Positions 1-9,492 are shown, numbered from the stretch's first letter. The stretch: 64,000 bases of DNA from Lichenifustis flavocetrariae (GCF_026130545.1 NZ_JAMOIM010000006.1:186001-250000), one strand, 5' to 3'. A program made the numbers and translations. Notes: a model not told the origin generated them from the sequence alone.

Positions 1-345
1 GGGCTGCTCAATGGTGGAACGTGGATCGTGGATAAGCTTCATGCCATGCGCGGGACCAAGTTGCGCATGAGCGTGATCCCAGAAGGAGAAGCTCAAGGTA
101 AGGCGACACGCATCAGCGTGCTTCCGCTCATGTTCGAAGGCACGGATGAGGAGATCCCCTACGCGCTACGCAGGGAGTCGGATGAATTTGACTACGGCTA
201 CGCATTGACGGTGCACAAGGCGCAGGGGTCGCAGTGGACCGACGTGGTCCTATTCGACGAGAGCTTCGCGTTTCGAGACCACGCGAGCCGTTGGCTCTAT
301 ACTGGCATCACGCGCGCCAGTTCGAAGCTCACAGTCGTGATCTGA
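1..345 (+). CDS. RecD-like DNA helicase, C-terminal fragment (5' end outside window)
   Basis: The reading frame is open from the first base, so this is only the last ~114 residues of a longer gene. It matches the C-terminal UvrD_C_2-type domain of RecD/TraA-like superfamily 1 helicases. The signature is YALTVHKAQGSQW (helicase motif V region) followed by WLYTGITRASSKL (motif VI region, with the arginine expected to contact ATP). Such proteins unwind DNA in an ATP-dependent way. Fragments like this occur in chromosomal RecD2-like helicases and in phage or plasmid helicases, and the missing N-terminus prevents a choice. The stop codon is TGA at 343-345. Confidence 0.8.
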   Translation, partial: GLLNGGTWIVDKLHAMRGTKLRMSVIPEGEAQGKATRISVLPLMFEGTDEEIPYALRRESDEFDYGYALTVHKAQGSQWTDVVLFDESFAFRDHASRWLYTGITRASSKLTVVI

Positions 346-680
346 CGCGGCTCGGCTTTCGTTTTTATTAAAGGTCTCTCGAAGCTTCGAGCCGTTTCAC
401 TGGCCAACCCTTACCATGACGTGAAAGACACAGCGCAAGAATGTGTCAGGCCCAACCTTTAGCTTGGCCGGAGGTTTGATATATGGGCAGAGTACGCGAG
501 ACCGGCGAACTCTCACGGGGCGAGTCGGACGCGGCCATCGTCACGGCGAAAATAAGTCGCGGCGGTGCAACAAATGGCCACGCTGGCCGTTAGATGTCCA
601 TGCAAACGCCTCATCGTTTGCTGGCGGCGAAGTCGACGGCATTCGAGGCATGAATTCTATCGTTGTTGGAGCGTGATCTT
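346..680. other. intergenic region without a supported gene
   Basis: About 335 bases with no convincing gene. A perfect 14-base palindrome (CTCGAAGCTTCGAG) lies at 378-391, shortly after the helicase stop. A 36-codon ORF at 483-593 follows a GGAGG sequence but has no recognisable protein character. The segment before 681 presumably carries the promoter of the secreted-protein gene, but I could not assign promoter boxes. Confidence 0.5.
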
Positions 681-1241
681 ATGAAGAAGACCCTTGGTTT
701 AAGCGCTGCGATCGCCTTGGCGATCGTCGCTGGTTCGGTTGGCGTTGCTAACGCTCAGGATGCGTCCACGGTCGTGGTTCCGGCCAAGAAGCCGGTGAAG
801 GGCCACGCTGCGCGGTCCAGCACTCCCATGCGCACGCTCACGGTTGCGGCTCCGACGCCTGCACCGGCTCCGTCGCCGCTCGGCCTCATCACCGCCCCGA
901 TCGGCTTTGCCGGTTCGATCGTGACGGCCCCGCTCAGCGGCATCAGCCAGGCATTCGGCTACGGCCCTATCGGTGGTGCATCTCGTCCGCTTCCGATCGT
1001 CGCCCGCTACGCGGATGCCGGTGCGGTCACGGATTCGGTGAACCAGGGCTGGGCGCAGCCGGTTCCGGTCTCGGCTAACGGCCCGGTGTACAAGCTCGAG
1101 GAAGTTAAGAACAGCGGTATGGTTTCGCCGTTCGCGGTGATTGCTGCTCCGATCACCGCTGCGACCACCATCGCGGCTGCGCCGTTCAATGCGGCTGGTG
1201 CGGTTCTCGGCGCTCCGCCGGCTCCCGCTCCCGTGTTCTAA
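681..1241 (+). CDS. secreted Ala/Pro/Gly-rich hypothetical protein
   Basis: A 186-residue protein of unknown function. The ATG at 681 is chosen because GGAG lies 8 bases upstream and because it gives a clean Sec signal peptide (MKK, a hydrophobic stretch, then ANA before QDA, predicted cleavage near residue 25); an upstream in-frame start at 663 would spoil this. After a Lys/Pro-rich linker there are two related hydrophobic Ala/Gly/Ile segments, around residues 75-105 and 155-180, each beginning API or similar and rich in small residues, which may be membrane-associated or self-assembling. The C-terminus is Pro-rich. It is a single gene followed by a strong terminator. The family was not recognised. 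Confidence 0.75.
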   Translation: MKKTLGLSAAIALAIVAGSVGVANAQDASTVVVPAKKPVKGHAARSSTPMRTLTVAAPTPAPAPSPLGLITAPIGFAGSIVTAPLSGISQAFGYGPIGGASRPLPIVARYADAGAVTDSVNQGWAQPVPVSANGPVYKLEEVKNSGMVSPFAVIAAPITAATTIAAAPFNAAGAVLGAPPAPAPVF

Positions 1242-1261
1242 GCAACCACATCTTTGGTTCG

Positions 1262-1293
1262 AAAGTGCCGGCGACAAGTTCGCCGGCACTTTT
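1262..1293. terminator. bidirectional Rho-independent terminator
   Basis: A perfect stem (AGTGCCGGCGA at 1264-1274 paired with 1280-1290) has a 5-base loop and is flanked by AAA on the left and TTTT on the right. It can therefore end transcription of the secreted-protein gene (plus strand) and of fhs (minus strand), whose genes converge here. Confidence 0.9.
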
Positions 1294-1296
1294 GTG

Positions 1297-2967
1297 TCAG
1301 AACAGACCTTCCACCAGCCCGTTCTTAAGCCGAATCACTTCGGCCGCTGGGACGCGCGGCAGACCCGGCATGGTCCGGATATCCCCGCACAGCATGACGA
1401 CGAAGCCGGCGCCGGCCGCAAGACGAATGGACCGGATCTCGATGTGGTGTCCCTCGGGCGCCCCCAAGGCAGTCGGGTCGGTCGAGAACGAATATTGTGT
1501 CTTGGCCATACAGACCGGCAGATCTCCGAACCCGGCTTTGGTGATCCGCTCGCAGTCGCGTGCCGCTTGAGTGGTCACTGTGATGTCCTCGGCGCCATAG
1601 ATCTCTCGGGCGATCGCCCTGGCCTTGCCGAAGAGATCGGCGGTGTCAGGATAAAGCGGAGTGAAGGGAGACGTGCGAGCTTCGGCCGCACTGACAACAG
1701 CTGTAGCCAAATCGGTGATGCCGGCGGAACCGGCGGCCCAATGCCGGCATGTGATCGCCAACGTGTTCAGACGCCCCCGGCACGCGGAAATCACCAAATC
1801 GTGCTCGGCCGCCGTGTCGCTCGCGAAATGGTTGAGAGCGACGATCGGGTCGAGGCCCATCCGCCGTAAGCCGGCGACGTGGCGCGCCAGATTGGCGAGA
1901 CCGCGATCGAGCGCCTGGAGGTCCTCGCTTGCCAGTGCATCCCTGGCGAGGCCACCGTGCATCTTGAGGGCGCGGACGGTTGCGACGAGGACCACCGCAT
2001 CCGGTGAGAGGCCCGACTGCCGGCATTTGATGTTGAGGAATTTTTCTGCACCGAGGTCCGACCCGAAGCCTGCTTCCGTCACCACGAAATCCGCAAGCGC
2101 CAGGCCGGCGCGGGTCGCCACGAGGGAATTGCAGCCATGCGCGATGTTGGCGAACGGGCCGCCATGCACCAGCGCCGGCGTGTTTTCGAGCGTCTGAACC
2201 AGATTGGGCTGAAACGCTTCCTGTAGCAGCACCGTCATGGCGCCTTCGGCCTTGAGGTCGGCAGCCGTGACGGGTGTGCCGTCGTACCTCTGCGCCACGG
2301 TGATCCGGCCGAGGCGGCGTTGCAGATCGTCGAGGGTTTCGGCCAGACAGAAGATCGCCATTACCTCCGACGCGACCGTGATGTCGAACCCGTCCTCGCG
2401 CGGAAACCCGTTGGCAACTCCGCCTAGCGACGAGACGACGCTGCGGAGCGCCCGATCGTTCATGTCGACGACGCGTCGCCACGTCACGCGCCGGGTGTCG
2501 ATCCCAAGGGCGTTACCCCAATAGATATGATTGTCGAGCATCGCGGCGAGCAGGTTATGGGCGCTCGAAATGGCATGAAAATCACCAGTGAAATGCAGGT
2601 TGATCTTCTCCATGGGCACCACCTGGGCCCGCCCGCCGCCGGCCGCGCCGCCCTTCAGGCCGAAGACGGGCCCAAGCGACGGCTCGCGCAGGCACACGAG
2701 GCTTCGCTTGCCGATGCGGCTGAGGCCGTCGCCGAGCCCGACCGTGGTCGTGGTTTTGCCTTCGCCCGCGGGTGTCGGACTGATCGCCGTGACGAGCACC
2801 AGCTTGGAGGCGGGACGCCGCGCAAGGGAGGTCGACGCAGCCGCGTCGATCTTGGCGATGTGCCGGCCGAAAAGATGCAGGGCATCGGCAGGAAGGTCGA
2901 GCCGGGCTGCGACATCGGCGATCGGCAAAAGCGGCGCTCGTCGTGCAATATCGATGTCGGAGTCCAT
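1297..2967 (-). CDS. fhs: formate--tetrahydrofolate ligase
   Basis: Makes 10-formyltetrahydrofolate from formate, THF and ATP in the cytoplasm, feeding C1 units into purine and serine metabolism and, in methylotrophs, C1 assimilation. The protein is 556 residues, the normal family length. The P-loop [11 protein letters not shown] is at residues 65-75, followed by conserved [10 protein letters not shown] and HFTGDFHAI blocks. The start at 2967 (MDSDIDIA) is preceded by a GAGAGAGGCAGGA purine stretch; longer frames reaching 3135 would run into the hemA promoter region. It is divergent from hemA. Identification is secure. Confidence 0.97.
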   Translation of the reverse strand: MDSDIDIARRAPLLPIADVAARLDLPADALHLFGRHIAKIDAAASTSLARRPASKLVLVTAISPTPAGEGKTTTTVGLGDGLSRIGKRSLVCLREPSLGPVFGLKGGAAGGGRAQVVPMEKINLHFTGDFHAISSAHNLLAAMLDNHIYWGNALGIDTRRVTWRRVVDMNDRALRSVVSSLGGVANGFPREDGFDITVASEVMAIFCLAETLDDLQRRLGRITVAQRYDGTPVTAADLKAEGAMTVLLQEAFQPNLVQTLENTPALVHGGPFANIAHGCNSLVATRAGLALADFVVTEAGFGSDLGAEKFLNIKCRQSGLSPDAVVLVATVRALKMHGGLARDALASEDLQALDRGLANLARHVAGLRRMGLDPIVALNHFASDTAAEHDLVISACRGRLNTLAITCRHWAAGSAGITDLATAVVSAAEARTSPFTPLYPDTADLFGKARAIAREIYGAEDITVTTQAARDCERITKAGFGDLPVCMAKTQYSFSTDPTALGAPEGHHIEIRSIRLAAGAGFVVMLCGDIRTMPGLPRVPAAEVIRLKNGLVEGLF

Positions 2968-3133
2968 CCGGGTCCTGCCTCTCTCAAGGGCTCTGCGCCG
3001 CAGGCGCACGGCAGGGATGAGGCGATTGGCGATGGTTTGTAAACACCTCCAGGCTGTAATAATACCAAACTGGCGGCCGGGGTCGCCGTGACGGGCCGGT
3101 CCGCGGAGGAGTGGTGCCGTCCAAGAGGTCAGC

Positions 3134-4369
3134 ATGCCATATCGACATTACTTCGAGGACGCAGTCGGCAAGCTGCATTCCGAGCGCCGCTACCGGGTCT
3201 TCACCGATCTCGAACGCAACGCGGACCAGTTCCCGCTTGCGGCGTGGCGGGGGCCGCAAGGCGCGATCGATGTGGTGATGTGGTGCTCCAACGACTACCT
3301 CGGCATGGGCTGCCATCCGGCCGTGACGAGCGCCATGATGGAGGCGGTGTCCAGGTTCGGCGCTGGCGCGGGCGGCACGCGTAACATTTCCGGCAACAGC
3401 CATCCCGTGGTGCAACTCGAAGCCGAACTTGCCGACCTCCACGCCAAAGCTTCCGCGCTGGTCTTCACCTCGGGTTGGGTGTCGAACCTGGCCGGCATCT
3501 CGGCCATTGCCGGCTTGATCCCCGATTGCGTGATCCTGTCGGATGAGCTCAATCACAATTCGATGATCGAGGGCATTCGCCGCTCAGGCCGCGACAAGGT
3601 CATCTTCCGGCACAATGATCTCGCGCATCTCGAACACCAATTGCGTGCCATCGGGACCGCGCGTCCAAAGCTGATCGTCTTCGAGAGCCTCTATTCGATG
3701 GACGGCGACATCGCTCCGGTCGCGGCGATCGCCAAGCTCGCCAAAACCTACAAGGCCATGACGTATCTCGACGAAGTTCATGCTGTCGGGCTCTATGGCG
3801 CGCGGGGCGGCGGCATCGCCGAGCGCGACGGCGTCATGGACCAGATCGATGTGATCGAGGGCACGCTGGCGAAAGGCTTTGGAACACTCGGCGGCTATCT
3901 CGCGGCCGATACCGCGATCATCGACGCGGTGCGCTCCTACGCGCCGTCCTTCATCTTCACCACCGCGCTTCCGCCCGCCGTCGCGGTGGCGGCGCGCACG
4001 GCCGTCCGGCATCTGAAAGCGTCGGCGAGCGAACGTTTACTCCATCAGCGTCAGGTGGCCCATACGAAAGCTGCCTTGACGGAAGCGGGCCTCCCCGTGA
4101 TGGACAATCGATCGCATATCGTCCCGCTGTTCGTCGGCGACGCGGATCTTTGCAAGCAGGCGAGCGACCTGCTGCTGGAACGGCACGCGATCTACATCCA
4201 GCCCATCAACTATCCGACTGTCGCGCGCGGGACGGAGCGTCTGCGCATCACGCCGACGCCCCGCCACAGCGAGGCCCATATCGATGCCCTCACGGCAGCC
4301 CTTCGCGATGTGTGGCATCAACTCGACCTGCCGACCGCGATCCGCTACCGGGCGCGGGCGGCCGAATAA
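3134..4369 (+). CDS. hemA: 5-aminolevulinate synthase
   Basis: Condenses glycine and succinyl-CoA to 5-aminolevulinate, the first step of haem, bacteriochlorophyll and cobalamin synthesis by the Shemin (C4) route characteristic of alphaproteobacteria. The protein is 411 residues, as expected for ALAS. The PLP lysine is K247 in GTLAKGFGT, and the PLP-nitrogen aspartate is D213 in [12 protein letters not shown]. The C-terminal [17 protein letters not shown] block separates ALAS from the related KBL/AONS enzymes. The ATG at 3134 follows AGAGG with good spacing. It is transcribed alone, divergent from fhs. Confidence 0.97.
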   Translation: MPYRHYFEDAVGKLHSERRYRVFTDLERNADQFPLAAWRGPQGAIDVVMWCSNDYLGMGCHPAVTSAMMEAVSRFGAGAGGTRNISGNSHPVVQLEAELADLHAKASALVFTSGWVSNLAGISAIAGLIPDCVILSDELNHNSMIEGIRRSGRDKVIFRHNDLAHLEHQLRAIGTARPKLIVFESLYSMDGDIAPVAAIAKLAKTYKAMTYLDEVHAVGLYGARGGGIAERDGVMDQIDVIEGTLAKGFGTLGGYLAADTAIIDAVRSYAPSFIFTTALPPAVAVAARTAVRHLKASASERLLHQRQVAHTKAALTEAGLPVMDNRSHIVPLFVGDADLCKQASDLLLERHAIYIQPINYPTVARGTERLRITPTPRHSEAHIDALTAALRDVWHQLDLPTAIRYRARAAE

Positions 4370-4381
4370 GACGTCATTCCT

Positions 4382-5608
4382 TCAGGCGTGCTGGTCGAGC
4401 CACGTCGTGAGCCGGCGCGCGACCTCGCGGATCTGATCCGGGCTGCGCGCGAAACAGAGCCGGAGGTAACCATCCCCGCCCGCCCCGAAGCCATCGCCGG
4501 GGGCGGTGCCAAGGCCCGCTTCGTCGACGAGTCGGAATGCGAGCTTGCGGGCATCGGGATGCCCCTCGATGGCGCAGAAAAGGTAGAAGGCGCCCTCGGG
4601 CCGCGCGAAGCGCACCTTGCCGGTCGCGGCCAGCGCATTGCACAAAACATCCCGGTTCGCCCGCGCCCGCGCCACTTGCTCGGCCAGGAACCCCTCGCCA
4701 TGCGCGATCGCCATCGTGGCGGCGCGCTGCGTCGGGACCGGCACGCCCGAGGTGGAATATTGCACCAGGTTCTCGATGATCTGGCCAAGCGCCGGAGGCG
4801 CCTCCAGCCAGCCGATCCGCCACCCGGTCATGGCCCAGTTCTTCGAACAGGTCTGCGGGAACAGGATGAGGTCGTCTTCCTCCATGATGTCGTGGAACGA
4901 CGGCGCGCGCTCCATGTCGAACACGAAATGGCCGTAGATCTCGTCGGCGATGATCCAGAGGCCATGCTGGCGCGCGAGGTCCAGCACGGACTGAAGCTCG
5001 GCGAGGGTGGCTACCCAGCCTAGTGGATTCGACGGCGAATTGATCACGATGGCACGCGTGCGGGACGTGATCGCCCCGGCGAGCGCGTCGGCGTCGATCG
5101 TCCATCTGGGTTGGGGAGCTTGCCCGAGTTGCATCGGAACCTCGACCACCCGGCCGCCGAGCGCCACGATGGCGCCGCCGAAATTCGGCCAGGCCGGGGT
5201 CGGCATGATGAACTCGTCGCCCGGTCCACCCACGAGCCGCATCGCGATCTGCAGAGCGTGCATGCCCCCGACGGTGACGAAGAAGCGCTCCGACGACAGC
5301 GCGCGGCGCGCCCCATAAAGCCCCGTCATATAGTGGGCGATCGTGTCACGTAGTTCGGGGATGCCGCGCTGGTAGGTGTAGAAGGTCTCACCCGCCTCGA
5401 AGGACCGGGTCGCCGCGGTGCTGATGAAGGCGGGTGTCGGCTGGTCGCTTTCGCCGACCCAGAGCGGGATCAGGCCCTGGCGGTTACGTCCATAGTTGAA
5501 GATCTCGACGATCCCGCTTTCCGGGATGCCGAGAACCTCCGGTCGGATATGATCAAGCGGCCCACCGCGCCGTGGCTCGGCCGCCAGGCCGCTTTCATTT
5601 TTGGACAA
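4382..5608 (-). CDS. class I/II PLP-dependent aminotransferase
   Basis: A 408-residue fold-type I aminotransferase of the AspC/PatA-like group. It probably transfers amino groups between an amino acid and 2-oxoglutarate, but the exact substrate cannot be read from sequence. The landmarks are present: SPSNPLG (N194, PLP O3'), ADEIYG (D222, pyridine nitrogen), and the Schiff-base lysine K256 in TCSKNWAMTGWRIGW. A C-terminal LRLCFARS supplies the carboxylate-binding arginine. It is convergent with hemA, with 12 bases between the two stop codons, and lies upstream of mscL on the same strand. Confidence 0.9.
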   Translation of the reverse strand: MSKNESGLAAEPRRGGPLDHIRPEVLGIPESGIVEIFNYGRNRQGLIPLWVGESDQPTPAFISTAATRSFEAGETFYTYQRGIPELRDTIAHYMTGLYGARRALSSERFFVTVGGMHALQIAMRLVGGPGDEFIMPTPAWPNFGGAIVALGGRVVEVPMQLGQAPQPRWTIDADALAGAITSRTRAIVINSPSNPLGWVATLAELQSVLDLARQHGLWIIADEIYGHFVFDMERAPSFHDIMEEDDLILFPQTCSKNWAMTGWRIGWLEAPPALGQIIENLVQYSTSGVPVPTQRAATMAIAHGEGFLAEQVARARANRDVLCNALAATGKVRFARPEGAFYLFCAIEGHPDARKLAFRLVDEAGLGTAPGDGFGAGGDGYLRLCFARSPDQIREVARRLTTWLDQHA

Positions 5609-5646
5609 CCTTCAACCCCTCACGTGCAGCCTGTTCGGCCTTCCGT

Positions 5647-6096
5647 TTAGCGGATTGGCGTCGATCGGGCGAGGAGGTCGCGGATCTCCGTCAGCAGGAC
5701 CTCCTCGCCGGTCGGCACGGGCGAGGCCTTCGGAGGCTCCGTGGCCTGGAACCGGCGAATGGCCTTGACGATCAGGAACAGCACGAAGGCGACGATGAGG
5801 AAGTTGACCACGTACGTCGCGAAACTGCCCCAGGCCAGCACCGGGCCTTGTTTCTGTGCATCGACGAGGTTCGTGGCCGTCACATTGTGGCTGAGCGGAA
5901 GGAAGTAGTTGGAAAAATCCGCGCTGCCCACCAGGCCCACGATCGGCATGATGATGTCCTTGACCAGAGAATCGACGATCTTGCTGAAGGCCGCCCCGAT
6001 GATCACCGCGAAAGCGAGGTCGATGACATTGCCCTTCAGCGCAAAGTCGCGGAAGGCTTGCAATTCGCTCTTGAGTGAAACCTTTGGTGCCAGCAT
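5647..6096 (-). CDS. mscL: large-conductance mechanosensitive channel
   Basis: Inner-membrane channel that opens under membrane tension during osmotic downshock. At 149 residues it is normal length. The N-terminal helix and TM1 ([20 protein letters not shown]) and TM2 ([19 protein letters not shown]) are typical, and the cytoplasmic C-terminal helix ends TEIRDLLA. The ATG at 6096 ([12 protein letters not shown]) is preferred over 6156 because CAGGAG sits just upstream and MscL N-termini start close to FRDFALKGN. Confidence 0.96.
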   Translation of the reverse strand: MLAPKVSLKSELQAFRDFALKGNVIDLAFAVIIGAAFSKIVDSLVKDIIMPIVGLVGSADFSNYFLPLSHNVTATNLVDAQKQGPVLAWGSFATYVVNFLIVAFVLFLIVKAIRRFQATEPPKASPVPTGEEVLLTEIRDLLARSTPIR

Positions 6097-6180
6097 GACC
6101 GAACTCCTGCCCCAACCGGCGATCGGTTGTTGAAGGCGCCGCAAGGCTAGCTTCACCGGCTAACGAGAGCAAAACGCTAT

Positions 6181-6828
6181 TTGACCGATCCTGAAACTTT
6201 CATTCGCAGCACGACCCGGATGTTGCCCGTTCCGGGCGTTCCCGAAATCGCGGTCTACACGGCCGACGAGGCGACTGCGCTGTGGGAGAAAACCGAAGAG
6301 CAGCTGGGGCAAACCGGATTGCCGCCGCCGTTCTGGGCCTTTCCCTGGGCGGGCGGGCAGGCGCTCGCGCGCTACATCCTGGCGCATCCGCAGATCGTAC
6401 AGGGCCGCACGGTTCTCGATCTCGCGGCCGGCTCGGGCTTGGTCGCCATTGCGGCCGCGAAGGCGGGCGCGGCGGCTGTCTGGGCCAATGACATCGATCC
6501 CTTCGCCCGGACCGCCATTGCGGTGAATGCCGCCGCGAACGGGGTCGCGGTCGGCCTTTTGCCTGGCGACATCGTCGGGACGGCCGGGACCTGGGACGTG
6601 GTTCTCGCGGGGGACATCTCGTACGAGCGCGACATGGCGACCCGTCTGACCGGATGGCTTGAAAGCTTGGCCCGGGATGGCGCCGAGGTGCTCGTGGGCG
6701 ACCCCGGGCGCTCGTATCTGGCTCGGGATCGTCTCGAACTCGTCGCGAGCTACGATGTCCCGGTGCCTCGGGCGCTGGAGGATGCCGACAGCAAACGCTC
6801 CAGCGTCTGGCGCTTCCGGGCAGCCTGA
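6181..6828 (+). CDS. class I SAM methyltransferase, ETF-beta lysine methyltransferase-like (METTL20 family)
   Basis: A 215-residue seven-beta-strand methyltransferase. SAM-binding motif I is VLDLAAGSGLVAIAAAKAG (residues ~78-96) followed by an acidic WANDIDPFA. The motif GDPGRSYL near residue 180 and the PFWAFPWAGGQALARY segment resemble bacterial homologues of METTL20, which trimethylate lysines in the beta subunit of electron-transfer flavoprotein. The target here is inferred from family only. The apparent start is TTG at 6181, which gives the full N-terminal domain. It ends 7 bases before the convergent zinc-binding protein gene. Confidence 0.75.
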   Translation: MTDPETFIRSTTRMLPVPGVPEIAVYTADEATALWEKTEEQLGQTGLPPPFWAFPWAGGQALARYILAHPQIVQGRTVLDLAAGSGLVAIAAAKAGAAAVWANDIDPFARTAIAVNAAANGVAVGLLPGDIVGTAGTWDVVLAGDISYERDMATRLTGWLESLARDGAEVLVGDPGRSYLARDRLELVASYDVPVPRALEDADSKRSSVWRFRAA

Positions 6829-6835
6829 ACGGACG

Positions 6836-7744
6836 TCAGGATTTAGGCGTGGTCTTCATGCCGGCCACCAGCCGGTCGACGTCGTATTTGAACATGTCCG
6901 CGTAGGTGGCGGCCGGACCATCCGGCGGCGACAGAGCCTCGACGTAAAGCTCACCGCCCGGCTGCGCGCCCGTGGCTTCGGCGATCTGCTTGACCAAGCG
7001 GGGGTCGTTCGAGTTCTCGAAGAAATAGCTGCCGACATGCTGGGCCTTGATCTGCCGGATCACAGCGGCGACCTGGGCGGCCGAGGGTTCGTTCTCGGTC
7101 GAGAAACCAAGCGGCGAGATAAACGTCACGTGGTAGGCCGCTCCGAAATAGCTGAGGGCGTCATGCGTCGTCAGCACCTTGCGTTGTGCCTGCGGGACGG
7201 CGTCGATCTCCCGACGGGCATAGCTGTCGAGGTCCTTCAACTGGGCCGAATAGCGCGCCGCATTGGCCTCGAAGGCCGCAGCATCCTCGGGGTCCGTCTT
7301 GCTCAAGGCTTTCGTGATATCGGCCACATAGATCAGCGCGTTGGGGATGCTGTTCCAGGCATGCGGGTCGATGATGGTCCGGCCGTCTTCCTGCATGGCG
7401 CGGGTCTTGATTCCGTCCGAGGCGATCACCGGCTTTCCCTGATATCCAGCCGCCTTGGCGAGGCGCCCGAACCAGCCTTCCAGCCCGAGGCCGCTCGTGA
7501 ACACGACGTCGGCGGTCTTCAGGAGCTTGGCGTCGTCGGGCGTTGGCTCGAATTCGTGGGGATCGCCGTTCGGCGGCACCAGGCTGACCACATGGACGTG
7601 GTCGCCCCCGACCTGCCGGACCATGTCGGCCAGTACCGTGAAGGAGGCGACGGCCTCAAGGGTCCGGGCCGCCGCGGGGGTCGCGAGGGCGAGTGTCGTC
7701 GTGACCGTCAGGGCGGCACCGGCAAGAAGGGACCGAGTCAGCAT
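6836..7744 (-). CDS. periplasmic zinc/manganese ABC transporter substrate-binding protein
   Basis: A 302-residue cluster A-I metal-binding protein that delivers metal, probably Zn(II), to the adjacent permease. The signal peptide is MLTRSLLAGAALTVTTTLAL ending near AAA|RTLEA. Likely metal-ligand histidines lie in GDPHEFEP, IIDPHAWNS and LTTHDALSYFG. The long His-rich loop of enterobacterial ZnuA is absent, so it looks closer to the AztC-like alphaproteobacterial form. The start at 7744 is the one that yields the signal peptide. It is the last gene of a minus-strand operon after permease and ATPase, and Zur repression is expected from the boxes at 9565-9600. Confidence 0.88.
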   Translation of the reverse strand: MLTRSLLAGAALTVTTTLALATPAAARTLEAVASFTVLADMVRQVGGDHVHVVSLVPPNGDPHEFEPTPDDAKLLKTADVVFTSGLGLEGWFGRLAKAAGYQGKPVIASDGIKTRAMQEDGRTIIDPHAWNSIPNALIYVADITKALSKTDPEDAAAFEANAARYSAQLKDLDSYARREIDAVPQAQRKVLTTHDALSYFGAAYHVTFISPLGFSTENEPSAAQVAAVIRQIKAQHVGSYFFENSNDPRLVKQIAEATGAQPGGELYVEALSPPDGPAATYADMFKYDVDRLVAGMKTTPKS

Positions 7745-7763
7745 GGAATGAGGCTCCTGGTTT

Positions 7764-8633
7764 TCAGCCCACGAACCGCGGGCGGGAGAGAATCCGGCGC
7801 GCCAGACCACCGCGCCCGAAAACGATCGAGACGAGGTAGAACAGGCTCGCGGTGAGAACGATGGTCGGGCCTGAGGCAAGGCTCACGTGAAACGAGACCA
7901 CGAGACCGATGAAGCCCGACAGGGCGGCGACCAGGGTCGCGAACCCGATCATACCCGGCAGCGTCGTGGCCCAGAGCCGCGCCACGGCGGCCGGCAGCAT
8001 CATGAGGCCAACCGCCATCAGCGTGCCGAGCGCCTGGAACGCCGCCACGAGGTTGGCGACGACCAGCACCAGGAAGAGCGCGTGGTAGAGCGAACCCCTG
8101 CCATCGACCGATCGCAGGAAGCCCGGGTCGAAGCACTCGGCCACGAGCGGCCGGTAGACGACCGCGAGGGTCACCACCGTGGCCGACGTGATCGACGCGA
8201 TGAGGTAGAGGGACGGCCCGTCGATGGCCAGGATGGTGCCGAACAGCACGTGCAAGAGATCGATGTTCGAGCCCCGCAAGGAGACGATCAGGACCCCGAG
8301 CGCCAGCGACGTCAGGTAGAAGCTCGCAAAACTCGCGTCCTCCTTCAGCACCGTGCCTCGGCTGACGAGCCCCGACAGCAGCGCCACGGCAAGACCTGCC
8401 ACCATGCCGCCGATCCCCATCGCGGGCAGCGACAGGCCCGCGACCAGGAACCCGACCGCCGCGCCGGGCAGAATGGCGTGGCTCATGGCATCGCCCACGA
8501 GGCTCATGCGGCGCAGCATCAACAAAACCCCGATCGGCCCCGAGCCGATGCCGAGCGACAGGCAGGCGACGAGCGCGCGCCGCATGAAGCCATAGTCGAC
8601 GAAGGGCGCGACCAGCAGCGCGTCGAGGGTCAT
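7764..8633 (-). CDS. zinc/manganese ABC transporter permease (ABC-3 family)
   Basis: A 289-residue inner-membrane permease of the ZnuB/MntB/AztB family with about eight hydrophobic helices. The typical segment RRMSLVGDAMSHAILPGAA occurs after the first helix. The start codon at 8633 overlaps the ATPase stop by 4 bases (ATGA), indicating translational coupling; the much longer open frame reaching 9293 is antisense-type noise through the ATPase gene. Metal specificity is inferred from the neighbouring zur gene. Confidence 0.9.
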   Translation of the reverse strand: MTLDALLVAPFVDYGFMRRALVACLSLGIGSGPIGVLLMLRRMSLVGDAMSHAILPGAAVGFLVAGLSLPAMGIGGMVAGLAVALLSGLVSRGTVLKEDASFASFYLTSLALGVLIVSLRGSNIDLLHVLFGTILAIDGPSLYLIASITSATVVTLAVVYRPLVAECFDPGFLRSVDGRGSLYHALFLVLVVANLVAAFQALGTLMAVGLMMLPAAVARLWATTLPGMIGFATLVAALSGFIGLVVSFHVSLASGPTIVLTASLFYLVSIVFGRGGLARRILSRPRFVG

Positions 8634-9370
8634 GCGGCGGCCCGGTGATCCGGCGTCTCGTCCCATCGCTCCGCCATGGCGCGCGCGCGCAGCAGGTTCG
8701 CTGGGCTGAGCGCCTCGGCGGTCGGGCCCCAGGCGACCTGCTCGCGCGCCAGCAGGAGCGCGCGCGGGAAATGGGCCCGTACCTGATCGAAATCGTGCAG
8801 CACCGCGATGATGGTCCGCTCTTCCCCGTGCCAGCGGCGGACGAGCGCGAGAAGATCGGCCGTGGTTCGGGTGTCGATCGCCGTGAAAGGCTCGTCGAGA
8901 ATGATCACCGGCGCATCCTGCAGCAGCAGGCGCGCGAAGAGGACGCGCTGGAACTGCCCCGCCGAGAGCGAGCCGATCGCCCGCTGCCCGAAGCCGTCGA
9001 GGCCGACGGCCCTCAAGGCATCCGCGGTGCGGGCCATCACGTCCCGGCCGACCCGCCCGAACGCGCCCGTGTGCCGCCAGGCGCCGAGCACCACGAGATC
9101 GGTGACAGTGATCGGGAACGAGCGGTCGATTTCCGCCGCCTGGGGCAGGTAGGCGACGTCCCGAGCCGCGAAATCCTGCCGGACGACGCGGCCTCGGACG
9201 GGCTTCAGAATGCCGACAAGTGTCTTGATCAGGGTCGACTTCCCGGCGCCGTTCGGTCCCACCACGGCTGTCATGCTCCCTGCCTCGAAACATCCGTCGA
9301 TATCGCGCAAGGCGGCTTGACGGTCGTAGGCGACGGTCAGGTGGCTGACCGCAAGGCTGCCCCGGCTCAT
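8630..9370 (-). CDS. zinc/manganese ABC transporter ATP-binding protein
   Basis: A 246-residue ABC ATPase energising the metal importer. Walker A is GPNGAGKSTL (residues ~39-48), the signature motif is SLSAGQFQRVLFARLL, Walker B is VIILDEP, and the H-loop is VLHDFDQV. Start 9370 (MSRGSLAVSHL) overlaps the stop of an upstream 41-codon ORF by 4 bases, and its own stop overlaps the permease start, so three genes are read as a tightly coupled chain. Confidence 0.92.
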   Translation of the reverse strand: MSRGSLAVSHLTVAYDRQAALRDIDGCFEAGSMTAVVGPNGAGKSTLIKTLVGILKPVRGRVVRQDFAARDVAYLPQAAEIDRSFPITVTDLVVLGAWRHTGAFGRVGRDVMARTADALRAVGLDGFGQRAIGSLSAGQFQRVLFARLLLQDAPVIILDEPFTAIDTRTTADLLALVRRWHGEERTIIAVLHDFDQVRAHFPRALLLAREQVAWGPTAEALSPANLLRARAMAERWDETPDHRAAA

Positions 9371-9492
9371 GGCACGCTCACGGCCCAGGCGACCGCGCCC
9401 CAAAGGGCGAGGAGCACGACAGCCACCCAGGCGACACGCGTAGTGGCCGCATGCATGAGAACGGAATGCGCGGGCAAGGGGTTGAATGCCAT
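9367..9492 (-). CDS. small single-span membrane protein, candidate leader gene of the zinc operon
   Basis: An ORF of 41 codons starting with ATG at 9492, beginning MAFNPLPAHSVLMHAATTRV and continuing into one clear hydrophobic helix (AWVAVVLLALWGAVAWAV), ending SVP. Its TGA stop overlaps the ATPase ATG in the same ATGA arrangement used at the next junction. It lies directly downstream of the Zur boxes. No strong Shine-Dalgarno is visible (CGAGCACAG region). The geometry and the transmembrane helix support a real gene; alternatively it is a leader whose translation only opens the ATPase start. No family was recognised. Confidence 0.5.
   Translation of the reverse strand: MAFNPLPAHSVLMHAATTRVAWVAVVLLALWGAVAWAVSVP

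Noticed and set aside
483-593. 36-codon ORF after a GGAGG sequence
   Set aside because: Good ribosome-site spacing, but the peptide has no hydrophobic or structured character and no context support.
443-676. 77-codon plus-strand ORF in the first intergenic region
   Set aside because: No ribosome site, unlikely composition, and runs up to the start of the secreted-protein gene.
8634-9293. N-terminal extension of the zinc permease frame
   Set aside because: Overlaps the ATPase gene completely; the ATGA-coupled start at 8633 gives a normal family length.
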